In this document: one piece after another, positions 10,699 through 19,229 of the stretch
Layout of the letters: every line of letters starts with the position of its first letter
How positions within the stretch are numbered: position 1 is the first letter of the stretch
Assembly (NCBI GenBank): GCA_902514625.1
Contig: CABXRK010000008.1
Span: 1-51,621 of the forward strand
Direction of reading: 5' to 3'
From: an uncultured Bacteroidota bacterium
GTDB taxonomy: Bacteria; Bacteroidota; Bacteroidia; Flavobacteriales; Flavobacteriaceae
Length of the DNA stretch: 51,621 nt
Translations under genes and position numbers: made by a program
Notes under the pieces: model-generated
Database searches by the model: none
What the model was told of the DNA's origin: nothing
Seen by the model: the letters and a program-made list of their open reading frames with translations, nothing else

Positions 10699-11565
10699 AT
10701 GAATAGTATTAATGAGCTTTTAGATTTATTAACTCTAAAAAAAATAACTAAAACAAAATTTGAAGGTGAAAATTATCAAACGCCTTGGAAAAGAGTTTTT
10801 GGAGGTCAAGTTTTGGCACAATCTCTCCATGCAGCATATCAAACGGTCCCTGAAGAAAGATTGGCTCATTCAATGCACGGGTATTTTATTCTTGCTGGAG
10901 ACATTAACTTACCAGTAAGATATGAAGTTGACATTTTAAGAGATGGGGGAAGTTTTACTACAAGAAGAGTTGTAGCTTACCAAGCAAATAGAGCAATTTT
11001 TAATATGGCTGCTTCTTTTCAATTAATTCAAAAAGGAGTTGATCACCAGATTAATATGCCAAGTGTTTTAACTCCGGATATTCTTCTTACAGACTTACAG
11101 CAAATTGAAAATTATAAAGATATTTCTCCGAAAATGTATGCAATGGTTAAGGCATCTCATCCTAAGATTTTTGAAATGAAACCAGTAGAAAATATTTCGA
11201 AAAAAATTAATAAGAATTCCCTGCCTTATAGTAATGTTTGGTTTAAAACAAAGGAATCTATAGATGTTGATTTACCAATGCAGCATCAATTATTGGCATA
11301 CGCTTCTGACTATGGTTTATTGTTAACAGCTACCTTGCCTCATAGGAAAAGATTAATTGAAAATAATTTTTTTTCTGCTAGTTTAGACCATTCTTTATGG
11401 TTTCATAGATCATTTAAAGTTGATGATTGGCTTCTTTATGCTATGGATAGTCCTAGCGCTTCTAATTCAAGGGGATTTTCAAGAGGGAGTATCTTTGATA
11501 AAGATGGGGTTCTTGTCGCTTCTGTGGCTCAAGAAGGATTAATTAGAGAAATAATTACACCATAA
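10699..11565 (+). CDS. tesB: Acyl-CoA thioesterase II
   Basis: Hydrolyses medium- and long-chain acyl-CoA to free fatty acid and CoA in the cytoplasm. It is a double hotdog of 288 residues, the normal family length, with GGQVLAQ at 35-41 and HSMHGYFILAGD at 57-68. The catalytic triad sites known from E. coli TesB (Asp204, Thr228, Gln278) align here as D204, S228 and Q278, a conservative Thr-to-Ser change. It faces the convergent gene at 11568 with only 2 bases between the stops. Confidence 0.92.
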   Translation: MNSINELLDLLTLKKITKTKFEGENYQTPWKRVFGGQVLAQSLHAAYQTVPEERLAHSMHGYFILAGDINLPVRYEVDILRDGGSFTTRRVVAYQANRAIFNMAASFQLIQKGVDHQINMPSVLTPDILLTDLQQIENYKDISPKMYAMVKASHPKIFEMKPVENISKKINKNSLPYSNVWFKTKESIDVDLPMQHQLLAYASDYGLLLTATLPHRKRLIENNFFSASLDHSLWFHRSFKVDDWLLYAMDSPSASNSRGFSRGSIFDKDGVLVASVAQEGLIREIITP

Positions 11566-11567
11566 AA

Positions 11568-12689
11568 TTAGAGTGCATCAACTACAGTTCTGAATCCCGC
11601 ATGGATTGAGCTTGTATCTGGAGTTGTTTTCATTCTCATCGAATTTCTAAAACCACTACAATATGAATCATTACATAGGAAGCTACCTCCTCTCATAACT
11701 TTTTTTTCCAAATAGGGTTCATTGGGGTCGTAACTTACTGAAGGGCCTATTGGATTATCCGCAATTTGATTTTCAAATAATTTGTAGTAGTTATAATTGT
11801 ACCAATCAGAACACCACTCCCAGACATTTCCAGAAATATCATATAGACCATATCCATTAGGATTAAAGTTTTTGACAGGAGCTAAAAATTCAAATTTGTC
11901 TTTAACTGAATTTTTAAATGGGAATTCACCATCCCATGTATTTGCTTTTGAAGAAGAAGAAGTTATTAGTTGATTCCCCCATGAATAAACAGAATGTTGA
12001 AGGCCACCTCTTGAGGCATATTCCCACTCCGCTTCTGTTGGAAGGCGTTTGCCGGCCCATTTGCAGTATTCTTGGGCATCATTCCAACTTATATGAACAA
12101 CAGGAAAATTATCTTTGCCTTCAATTGAGCTGTCAGGTCCCCATGGGGTTTTCCAGTTTGCCCCTTTTGAAAATTTCCACCATTGTGAATAATCATTTAG
12201 TGGAACAGGAGATGAAGTGTAATTAAATAAAAGAGAGGATGGAGCGAGTAAACTATCATTTGGTTTAGGAGTGTTTGGGGGTAAGTCTTTTTTCATTTCA
12301 TCCCAATCAATTTTTTTTTCAGCAGTAGTTATATAACCAGTTTCATCAACAAATTTTTTGAATTGAGCATTAGTTACTTCAGTTATATCCATCCAAAAAG
12401 AATTTATTTTAACTTTATGCTTAGGATATTCATCTTCATAACCTTTTGAATTATCAGCTCCCATTTCAAAAGTCCCAGAAGGGATTAAAACCATACCATT
12501 GACTAAAATTGAATCTTCAATTGAATTAATTTTAGTTATAACTCTAGTTTTTTCTTTAATTTGGGATTTTGTTGCTGTTTTTATTTTAGAGTTATTAGGT
12601 TTTGGAGAACAAGTAATAATAGAATTAAATAAAAAGCCATATAAAAAGATGGAAACAGAGAGGAAAAACACTTTTTTTAAACTCATCAC
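11568..12689 (-). CDS. Formylglycine-generating-enzyme-family lipoprotein
   Basis: SUMF1/EgtB/PvdO-superfamily protein with an N-terminal export signal and candidate lipobox (SIITC, C27), so it is probably membrane-anchored outside the cytoplasm. The FGE domain covers about 60-370: MVLIPSGTFEMGADNSKGYEDEYP, FWMDITEVTNAQFKKFV, KRLPTEAEWEYASRGG, GNVWEWCSDWY, VMRGGSFLCNDSYC. Both cysteines that bind copper in true formylglycine-generating enzymes are present as C339 and C344 in a CNDSYC motif, followed by the PDTSS...HAGFR tail. Related gliding proteins GldJ/GldK share the fold but, as far as I recall, lack this cysteine pair. No sulfatase gene lies nearby. Sulfatase activation is likely by homology but not shown. 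Confidence 0.82.
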   Translation of the reverse strand: MMSLKKVFFLSVSIFLYGFLFNSIITCSPKPNNSKIKTATKSQIKEKTRVITKINSIEDSILVNGMVLIPSGTFEMGADNSKGYEDEYPKHKVKINSFWMDITEVTNAQFKKFVDETGYITTAEKKIDWDEMKKDLPPNTPKPNDSLLAPSSLLFNYTSSPVPLNDYSQWWKFSKGANWKTPWGPDSSIEGKDNFPVVHISWNDAQEYCKWAGKRLPTEAEWEYASRGGLQHSVYSWGNQLITSSSSKANTWDGEFPFKNSVKDKFEFLAPVKNFNPNGYGLYDISGNVWEWCSDWYNYNYYKLFENQIADNPIGPSVSYDPNEPYLEKKVMRGGSFLCNDSYCSGFRNSMRMKTTPDTSSIHAGFRTVVDAL

Positions 12690-12779
12690 TTATTTTTAAT
12701 TATTGAAAATTAGTGAAATTTTTATTAAATATAATTTAAAACATTATTACATTTGATTAGTACTCGTTATAATTTACTT

Positions 12780-13166
12780 ATGAAGTATATAATATTTTTT
12801 TTGGCAATAAATTTTTGTTTTTCACAAGAAAATAATTCTAGAGAAATTGAAATAAAAATTGTTTCCGAAATTCCTTTTACTAATAATAGAGATGAAATTC
12901 AAAAATTTAAGACTGCTTATGAAGTAAGGGTTTGGTCAGGTGAAATTTTGAATCTCGTATATGAAAAAATAAAAAGTGAGCCATTAATTTCAGATGCGAT
13001 TGTTGTTGAATTTAGAATTTACAATAAAAACAGAAGTCGCTTTGTTGAAATTCCAATTCTTGTAAGTGATGAATTTATTAAGGTATTTAAATCTGAAATA
13101 CCTGATAGAGATATGTATATACGTTTTATTAAGAATACATATGAATGGATTTTAAGGTCAATGTAA
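12780..13166 (+). CDS. Small exported protein of unknown function
   Basis: Not recognised. I start it at the ATG at 12780, which gives the signal peptide MKYIIFFLAINFCFSQ; an upstream in-frame TTG at 12753 would only add nine residues before it. The 128-residue product has a mature domain of about 110 residues with mixed alpha/beta character and no cysteines, ending RFIKNTYEWILRSM. It stands alone, divergent from the FGE-like gene and convergent with galM. Confidence 0.75.
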   Translation: MKYIIFFLAINFCFSQENNSREIEIKIVSEIPFTNNRDEIQKFKTAYEVRVWSGEILNLVYEKIKSEPLISDAIVVEFRIYNKNRSRFVEIPILVSDEFIKVFKSEIPDRDMYIRFIKNTYEWILRSM

Positions 13167-13210
13167 TTAATACTTGATATTTTATTTATTACATTGTGGG
13201 CTTTTAAAAA

Positions 13211-14320
13211 TTATTGAAAAGTAGAAAATTTATAAATACAAATTGAATAATATTCATCTTTTGGATCTAGGATTGTATTAGGGAAGTCAGGATTATTTGG
13301 ACTATCTGGGAAGTGTTGAGTTTCAAGACAAAAAGCAGATCTGAATTTATAGGATTTATTTTTTTTCCCAGTTATAGTTCCGTCTAAAAAATTACCCCCA
13401 TAAAATTGTAGCCCTGGTTCGTTTGTAAAAACTTCCATGATTCTTCCAGAATCAGGTTCTATTACTTTTGCGGCAAAATTAATACTGTTTTTCGTTTTAT
13501 TTAAAACAAAATTATGATCATATCCATTACCAAATTTTAACTGATTATTTTTAAGGTACAGATCTTGACCTATGGGTTTTAATTTTTTAAAATCAAATGG
13601 AGTTTTTTCAACACTTTCTATTTGTCCAGTTGGAATAAGGTTTTTATCAATAGGAGTATAATTTGAGGCATTTATTTGGAGAAGATGATCGTTAATGTCT
13701 CCCTTTCCTGCCCCTTTTAAATTAAAAAAGGAATGATGTGTTAAATTGACAATCGTTTTACGATCACAAGATGCCCAATACTGAATTTTTAATTCATTGT
13801 TTTTAGTTATTTCATATTTCATTTTAATTTCTAGATTTCCAGGGAAGCCCTCTTCTAGATGATATGAAGAATAACTAAATGTAACGGAAGTTTCATCAAA
13901 ATTTTTAATATCCCAAATAACTGAGTCGTAACCAATAGTTCCCCCATGAAGGTTATTTGATCCATCATTAGTATTTAATTTATATTCAATATTATCTATA
14001 TAAAAAACACCTTTATTAATTCTATTTCCATATCTGCCAATTGTAGCTCCAAAATATTTTTCAGATGAAACAAAATAATCTTTAACCGAATCAAATCCTA
14101 AAACAATATCATCAAAATTTCCTTTATTATCAGAGACCCACAGGGAGATAATTCTAGCACCATAATTAGTTATTTTGACTTTTGTTCCTTTGGAATTTTT
14201 AATAGTTAATTCTTTTATTTCTCTTTTTTTTGAGGATTTTATATCAGAATTTAAATCCATGAGATTAGCATAATTTAAATTAAAAATCAAAAATAAAATT
14301 AGGTTAAATATTTTCATCAT
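13211..14320 (-). CDS. galM: Aldose 1-epimerase (mutarotase), exported
   Basis: Interconverts alpha and beta anomers of hexoses. The 369 residues include an N-terminal hydrophobic export signal (FNLILFLIFNLNYANL) ahead of the catalytic domain, so it probably acts in the periplasm. Family landmarks are TNYGARIISLWV (51-62), GRYGNRI (95-101), N-L-H-G-G with H125, THHSFFNLKG with H195/H196, D268 in GYDHNF, and the catalytic glutamate E333 in CLETQHFPDSPN. The gene stands between two oppositely oriented neighbours and has no sugar-utilisation partner nearby. Confidence 0.92.
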   Translation of the reverse strand: MMKIFNLILFLIFNLNYANLMDLNSDIKSSKKREIKELTIKNSKGTKVKITNYGARIISLWVSDNKGNFDDIVLGFDSVKDYFVSSEKYFGATIGRYGNRINKGVFYIDNIEYKLNTNDGSNNLHGGTIGYDSVIWDIKNFDETSVTFSYSSYHLEEGFPGNLEIKMKYEITKNNELKIQYWASCDRKTIVNLTHHSFFNLKGAGKGDINDHLLQINASNYTPIDKNLIPTGQIESVEKTPFDFKKLKPIGQDLYLKNNQLKFGNGYDHNFVLNKTKNSINFAAKVIEPDSGRIMEVFTNEPGLQFYGGNFLDGTITGKKNKSYKFRSAFCLETQHFPDSPNNPDFPNTILDPKDEYYSICIYKFSTFQ

Positions 14321-14370
14321 TGAAAACGATTAATTTATATAATGATAATCTAATTTAAACTAATATTTTT

Positions 14371-14378
14371 TATTTTTG
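14371..14378 (+). promoter_or_regulatory. Candidate Bacteroidota -7 promoter element
   Basis: TATTTTTG matches the Bacteroidota sigma-A -7 consensus TAnnTTTG and lies 11 bases before the ATG at 14390. No convincing -33 TTTG is seen upstream, and in such AT-rich DNA the match could be chance. Confidence 0.35.
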
Positions 14379-14389
14379 TAAAAAAAAAA

Positions 14390-15127
14390 ATGAATAGACA
14401 TTTATCTTTTAGATCTGGCAACCCTGTTCTTTCGAATAAAACATTTATAGCTTCTTCTGATATTTCAAATAGGATGACAATGAATGGAACAGTAAATAAG
14501 ACATTACTGTCTTTATTTTTACTTATGGTTTCTGGATACTATATGTTCTCTGAACCTAATATAGCAATTATGGCTTTTTCTGGAATAGGGGCTTTAATTT
14601 TTGCTATTGTGACAATTTTTAAAAAAACATGGGCTCCAATTACTGTACCTATTTATGCAATATTAGAGGGGTGTCTTTTAGGAGGGATTTCATATATGTA
14701 TAATTCTTTATACGAAGGGATTGTGAGTAATGCTATTCAATTAACTGTTGGGATTTTATTGGCATTATTGCTTGCTTATAAATCTGGATATATTAAAGCA
14801 ACTGAAAACTTTAAGTTGGGAGTTTTTGCTGCTACAGGGGGCATTTTTATAATTTATATAATAAACTTCGTAATGAGTTTATTTGGAATCAATATGCCTG
14901 TTATGGACATTAATAATTCATCTGGGTTTAGCATAGGGTTTAGTATTTTCGTTGTAGTTATAGCGTCGTTAAATTTAGTTTTAGATTTTGATTTTATTGA
15001 GGAGGGAGTTGAAAAGGGGGCGCCTAAATATATGGAATGGTATGGGGCTTTTGGCCTAATGATTACATTAGTTTGGTTGTATCTTGAAATACTAAGACTT
15101 TTAGCAAAATTATATTCAAGGAAGTAG
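14390..15127 (+). CDS. Bax inhibitor-1/YccA-family membrane protein
   Basis: Integral membrane protein of 245 residues with about seven predicted spans from residue 36 onward (TLLSLFLLMVSGYYMF, IAIMAFSGIGALIFAIV, and so on). The N-terminal soluble stretch reads SFRSGNPVLSNKTF, typical of the YccA-like Bacteroidota branch. Family members form calcium-leak-type channels (BsYetJ) or modulate FtsH (YccA); the role here is unknown. The conserved acidic region near the C-terminus appears as LDFDFIEEGVEKGAPKYMEWYGAFGL. Confidence 0.9.
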   Translation: MNRHLSFRSGNPVLSNKTFIASSDISNRMTMNGTVNKTLLSLFLLMVSGYYMFSEPNIAIMAFSGIGALIFAIVTIFKKTWAPITVPIYAILEGCLLGGISYMYNSLYEGIVSNAIQLTVGILLALLLAYKSGYIKATENFKLGVFAATGGIFIIYIINFVMSLFGINMPVMDINNSSGFSIGFSIFVVVIASLNLVLDFDFIEEGVEKGAPKYMEWYGAFGLMITLVWLYLEILRLLAKLYSRK

Positions 15128-15132
15128 AATTA

Positions 15133-15225
15133 TTATTTTTTCATATTCCTAATTGCAATGTAGACTATTAAAATTAAAATTAAAATAGCTCCATATATAA
15201 CAATATTTCTTAAAAAATATCCCAT
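15133..15225 (-). CDS. 30-residue single-span membrane peptide
   Basis: Short frame from ATG 15225 to TAA 15133. It encodes a hydrophobic helix (IVIYGAILILILIVYIAI) flanked by charged ends, with R6 before it and RNMKK after it, the layout of a small inner-membrane peptide. It starts 9 bases after the stop of the lipoprotein gene at 15235-15672 on the same strand, which suggests co-transcription. It is too short to recognise and could be chance, but the spacing and the single clean span argue for a real gene. Confidence 0.5.
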   Translation of the reverse strand: MGYFLRNIVIYGAILILILIVYIAIRNMKK

Positions 15226-15234
15226 TTTATTATT

Positions 15235-15672
15235 TTATAAATCATTAGGCAAATTACATCCTGATCGGTTTTTTAGTGAGGCTTCTAATTCTTCGAAAGA
15301 AGACTTATAAAAAGTAATGTTTTCTGTTCTTAAATTTGTATTATAAACACAATAAAGCTCATTAATGTTCCATATGAATCTAACCTTACCTTCAAGTAAT
15401 TCACTTTTCATCTCAAGTCTATTTTGAGAAAAATCTTTTGTAGAAAAGCTAAACATTTTACATGTAGAAGCCCTGTTAAACATTTCATACTGTACCATAT
15501 ATATACCCTCAGGGTTATTATAAAAAATATTATATTGAGAAAATGTGCCTGTTGTTAATTTCCAAATACTTTTATCCAGGCATTCAAGGAATTTATTACA
15601 ATCATTATTTTTGGATGGATTGCTATTACATGAAAAGAATAAGATTAGAAAAAAAACTTTAATTAACCTCAT
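15235..15672 (-). CDS. Lipoprotein of unknown function
   Basis: Not recognised. The 145 residues begin with a lipoprotein signal and lipobox ending at C15 (LILFFSC). The mature part contains five further cysteines (in NNDCNKFLEC, STCKMF, ELYCVY, SGCNLP), which could form disulfides in the periplasm. It sits 5 bases downstream of the DUF3347-like lipoprotein gene and 9 bases upstream of a small membrane peptide, so the three form one minus-strand unit. Confidence 0.75.
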   Translation of the reverse strand: MRLIKVFFLILFFSCNSNPSKNNDCNKFLECLDKSIWKLTTGTFSQYNIFYNNPEGIYMVQYEMFNRASTCKMFSFSTKDFSQNRLEMKSELLEGKVRFIWNINELYCVYNTNLRTENITFYKSSFEELEASLKNRSGCNLPNDL

Positions 15673-15677
15673 AAAAT

Positions 15678-16229
15678 TTAATTTATTTCACCTTTTACAT
15701 ATCCACATTTTAGCATCTTCGAGCCAAATAATGGATTATAAATTTCTTTACTTGAACTTAACCACATTCCTCCTTTGTTTTCATTAAACATAGGACAATA
15801 GTGCTGATAAATTTTTTCATTTGAGCCAGTTAATTTAATCAAAGACATTACATTTTGACTTAATTTATCAAATATAATTCTTTGCTTTTTAATAGATTTT
15901 AATTTCATTTCACTTAAATCCCTTAATAACAAATCTATAATTGAAGAAAAGTCATTTTGTTTTTCAGATGACATAGAATTATAATTAATTTTTCTCAATT
16001 CATTTTCTAAAGTAATTTGAATTTTTAAAGTTGCTTCAATGTCATCTTTAATAAGAGAATTTTTTAATTTTAGATATTCTCCCAAGTAGCCTTTAATATT
16101 ATCACTTTCAAGATTCAAAGGGATTTTTACAATTTTATTTTTAGGTTCATTATTTTTTATGGTTTTCACTGAATTATCGAAACAGGAAAAAATGAGTAAA
16201 CTGATAATCAAAATTTTTAGTTTAAACAT
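15678..16229 (-). CDS. DUF3347-type lipoprotein, candidate metal-binding
   Basis: Lipoprotein of 183 residues with lipobox ending at C16 (LLIFSC), a helical middle region, and a C-terminal signature YQHYCPMFNENKGGMWLS followed by NPLFGSKMLKCG. This matches the C-terminal block of DUF3347 proteins, a domain found alone and fused to CusB-type heavy-metal efflux adaptors. H143, C145, M147 and C175 are possible metal ligands. The first gene of the unit, a SET-domain protein, begins upstream on the same strand (stop at 16244, 14 bases away). Copper handling is inference from the family. Confidence 0.75.
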   Translation of the reverse strand: MFKLKILIISLLIFSCFDNSVKTIKNNEPKNKIVKIPLNLESDNIKGYLGEYLKLKNSLIKDDIEATLKIQITLENELRKINYNSMSSEKQNDFSSIIDLLLRDLSEMKLKSIKKQRIIFDKLSQNVMSLIKLTGSNEKIYQHYCPMFNENKGGMWLSSSKEIYNPLFGSKMLKCGYVKGEIN

Positions 16230-16243
16230 GATAAATAGATCTA

Positions 16244-16597
16244 TTATTGAGAAATTTCCCAGTTAAATTCCCAACGGGGATTTTCAAGTTTATTGATAAT
16301 GTATTTGACAGTTAATTCTTCTCCAGCAATGATGTCTTTTATAGTAAAAAGTTTAATATGTTTATGCGGCTCAACATAAGATTTAGCGATACAATTAGGC
16401 ATATCATGATGATTAATAAAACCCCCAAGTGGAAGTCGCAAGTAATTATCAGGGAAGAATTCATTGTAAAGGTGAGAAATTCCTAATTGTGTACCTTTAT
16501 TAATAGATTTAGTAGTGAATAAACCAATGCCATCAATATCACTTTTTTTTATTGTTAAGAAGTCAGGAAGAGGCTTGTATTCATTTCTTAGTTCCAT
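16244..16597 (-). CDS. SET-domain protein
   Basis: Single compact SET domain of 117 residues. SET domains transfer methyl groups from S-adenosylmethionine to protein lysines. Motifs seen are GIGLFTTKSINKGT at 23-36, GGFINHHDMPNC at 58-69 (equivalent of the NHxxxPN motif) and GEELTVKYI at 92-100. The usual post-SET cysteine cluster is absent, as in other short bacterial members. No substrate is evident. It begins the run of minus-strand genes 16597 to 15133. Confidence 0.85.
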   Translation of the reverse strand: MELRNEYKPLPDFLTIKKSDIDGIGLFTTKSINKGTQLGISHLYNEFFPDNYLRLPLGGFINHHDMPNCIAKSYVEPHKHIKLFTIKDIIAGEELTVKYIINKLENPRWEFNWEISQ

Positions 16598-16678
16598 AGT
16601 TCGAAATATACAAGTAAATATAATAAGTTTTTAATGAACTTTTTACTAATAAATGGATACATTGATTAATGAATATAA

Positions 16679-16828
16679 TTAACCAAGACAACCATAACCT
16701 TTATTGATTAGATTTTTAGGTTTAAATTTTTTTAATTCTTCGTTGAGAGAAAGTGAAAAAATAACTAATTTTTTTTTGTTCCAGGTAATTAAATTTTCGT
16801 AGGTAATTTCTTCTTTTTCCTTATACAT
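16679..16828 (-). CDS. 49-residue hypothetical protein
   Basis: ATG at 16828 to TAA at 16679 encodes a charged 49-residue peptide: MYKEKEEITYENLITWN, a lysine stretch, a short hydrophobic strand LVIFSLSL, and a C-terminal NKGYGCLG. It is not recognised. It fills most of the otherwise empty 373 bases between the SET gene and the TonB receptor, and would be read toward the SET gene, 81 bases away. It could be spurious. Confidence 0.4.
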   Translation of the reverse strand: MYKEKEEITYENLITWNKKKLVIFSLSLNEELKKFKPKNLINKGYGCLG

Positions 16829-16930
16829 TTTTTAATGAACTTTAGATTCAAATATAATCATTATTAATTGGGCTTAAGTAAAAATAAATTTAGGATAAGT
16901 ATTGTATGTTACTATAAAACAATTATATTT

Positions 16931-16960
16931 ATTGTTTAAAGTTTTGCACTGATAAACAAT
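16931..16960. promoter_or_regulatory. Inverted repeat ahead of TonB receptor, candidate operator
   Basis: ATTGTTTA at 16931-16938 is repeated in inverse as TAAACAAT at 16953-16960, perfect 8-base arms 14 bases apart. It ends 10 bases before the receptor ATG at 16971. Its position suits a repressor site or a leader hairpin. It differs from the TTTAGA-type repeats at the two iron loci. Confidence 0.4.
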
Positions 16961-16970
16961 TTATTTTTTT

Positions 16971-19226
16971 ATGATTAAGAATAACTTTATAATTGGGTTT
17001 TTATTTTCAAGAATACTCTTAAGTCAAGATTATGAAGTAAAGGGATTTGTTTTTTTTAATGATAAACCAGTTTTTGGAGCTTCAATATATATTAATAATT
17101 CAAATAAAGGATCGATTTCAAATAAAGATGGATTATTTATAATTAATAATTTAGAAATAACCCATAATGAGTTAATTATTTCGCATACAGGATTTATTTC
17201 TAAAAAAATAAATTTGGATTTCAGTAAAAATATTCAAATAAATTTAGGAAAAGTGAATTTAATTTCTAATGAATCCCTTAATGAAATAGTTATTTCTGGA
17301 ACATTAAAGCCAGTTTCAAAACTTAATAGTCCGGTTCCGATAGAAGTTTATAATAAGAATTTTTTTAAGTCAAATCCAACTCCATCTATTTTTGAATCAT
17401 TGCAGAATATAAATGGAGTTAGACCTCAATTAAATTGTAGCGTTTGTAATACTGGAGATATACATATTAATGGTCAAGAAGGATCTTATACAATGGTTTT
17501 AGTTGATGGATTACCTATAGTTAGTGGATTATCTTCTGTTTATGGATTAACTGGGATTCCACAATCATTAATTGAACAAATAGAAGTTATAAAAGGACCA
17601 ACTTCTACTATTTATGGTTCTGAGGCAATTGGAGGTTTAATAAATTTAATAACAAAACTCCCAGAACATTCTGATAAATTCTCTTTTGATTCTTTTACAA
17701 CAGGATGGAGAGAAGTTAATTCTGATTTTGGATATAGGTACAATATTGGTAAAAGTATTAATTCTCTGTTGGGTATAAATTATTTTAATTATTCGAATCC
17801 TATAGATAATAATAAAGATGGATTTACTGACCTTACACTTCAAGATAGAGTTTCTATTTTTCATAAGATAGATTTTAACAATAAAATATCAGTAGCAACA
17901 AGATATATCTATGAAGATCGATGGGGTGGACAGATGAATTGGAATTCGAATTATAGGGCTAGTAATAAAATTTATGGTGAAAGTATATATACAAGTCGAT
18001 GGGAAGTTTTCGGAAAATGGGATTATAATAATAATTTAAAACTTCAATTTAGTTTAAATGATCATAACCAAAATTCTGTTTATGGGACAACAAAATATGA
18101 TGCTAATCAAACTATAGGATTTGTTCAAATACTTTATAATAAGTTGTTACGTTCAAATGATTTAACTTTTGGACTAGCTTACAGATACACATTTTATGAT
18201 GATAATTCAACCGCAACATTTAATGAATCAGATTTATTTAATGATCCAGATAAGGTTCATTTACCTGGAATTTTTGTTCAAAATGAAATAAAATTAAGTT
18301 CACAAAACTCTTTTCTTTTTGGATTACGTTCTGATTATAATTCTGTTTATGGTAATATTATAACACCAAGATTAAATTATAAGTGGAATTCTATTGATAA
18401 ATCATCGACAATTAGATTAGGTCTTGGATCTGGATATAGAATTACAAACGTTTTTACAGAAGATCATGCTTCACTTACTGGAGCCAGAGATGTTGTGTTT
18501 AAAGAAGATTTGAAACCCGAAAAGTCTTGGAATATAAATTTAAATTATGTAGAGAGCTTTTTTTTGAAGCCTGGAGTTATAATTGATTTTGACTCTAGTT
18601 TTTTTATAACAAAATTCAGTAATAAAATTATTCCTGATTATGATTTTGATTTAAGTAAAATTATTTATCAAAATTTAAAAGGATCATCTATTTCTAAAGG
18701 GGGTTCTTTTAACATTAATTCAACTTTTTCAACCGGCCTTAGAATTAATTTGGGAGGAACTTTTATCGATTCTTATAAAATTGAAAATGGGCTAAAAGAA
18801 AAGCCCTATTTAACTGAAACTTTCCAAGGTGTTTGGAGAGTTTCTTACAAAATATATAAAAAAAATTTAACTATTGATTATACTGGAAATGCTATTGGAC
18901 CTATGTTATTACCATTGTTAGGTCCTTTGGATCCAAGACCCAGATATTCTCCTTTTCATAGTATTCAAAATATCCAATTAACCAAAACAATTTCAAACAA
19001 ATATGAATTTTATTTTGGCATAAAAAATATTTTAAATTTCACACCAGACAAAAGAAGCATTGCAAGATCATTTGATCCTTTTGATAAATATGTTTCCTAT
19101 GATGGTGAAGGGAATATAATAGCTGATTCACAAAACCCGTATGGATTAAAATTTGACCCATCTTATGTTTATGCTTCTAATCAGGGCATAAGGTGGTTTT
19201 TAGGGATAAGAGTTAATGTTAATTAA
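16971..19226 (+). CDS. TonB-dependent receptor with carboxypeptidase-regulatory domain and plug CxxC
   Basis: Outer-membrane transporter of 751 residues with signal peptide about 1-19 (ending LLSQ). A carboxypeptidase-regulatory-like domain spans ~22-95 (VKGFVFFNDKPVFGASIYI...GLFIINNL), the plug ~105-230 (VLVDGLPIVSGLSSVYG, IEQIEVIKGPTSTIYGSEAIGGLINLIT), then a barrel ending FLGIRVNVN. The plug contains C156-S-V-C159 just before NTGDIHINGQEG, an unusual vicinal CxxC that may bind metal or form a disulfide. The substrate is unknown. The gene stands between the DUF3347 lipoprotein unit and the convergent DCC gene, whose stop lies 3 bases away. Confidence 0.9.
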   Translation: MIKNNFIIGFLFSRILLSQDYEVKGFVFFNDKPVFGASIYINNSNKGSISNKDGLFIINNLEITHNELIISHTGFISKKINLDFSKNIQINLGKVNLISNESLNEIVISGTLKPVSKLNSPVPIEVYNKNFFKSNPTPSIFESLQNINGVRPQLNCSVCNTGDIHINGQEGSYTMVLVDGLPIVSGLSSVYGLTGIPQSLIEQIEVIKGPTSTIYGSEAIGGLINLITKLPEHSDKFSFDSFTTGWREVNSDFGYRYNIGKSINSLLGINYFNYSNPIDNNKDGFTDLTLQDRVSIFHKIDFNNKISVATRYIYEDRWGGQMNWNSNYRASNKIYGESIYTSRWEVFGKWDYNNNLKLQFSLNDHNQNSVYGTTKYDANQTIGFVQILYNKLLRSNDLTFGLAYRYTFYDDNSTATFNESDLFNDPDKVHLPGIFVQNEIKLSSQNSFLFGLRSDYNSVYGNIITPRLNYKWNSIDKSSTIRLGLGSGYRITNVFTEDHASLTGARDVVFKEDLKPEKSWNINLNYVESFFLKPGVIIDFDSSFFITKFSNKIIPDYDFDLSKIIYQNLKGSSISKGGSFNINSTFSTGLRINLGGTFIDSYKIENGLKEKPYLTETFQGVWRVSYKIYKKNLTIDYTGNAIGPMLLPLLGPLDPRPRYSPFHSIQNIQLTKTISNKYEFYFGIKNILNFTPDKRSIARSFDPFDKYVSYDGEGNIIADSQNPYGLKFDPSYVYASNQGIRWFLGIRVNVN

Positions 19227-19229
19227 GTT

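Noticed and set aside
12753-12779. TTG start adding nine residues to the small exported protein
   Set aside because: The ATG at 12780 gives a signal peptide directly at the N-terminus, so the extension is unlikely.
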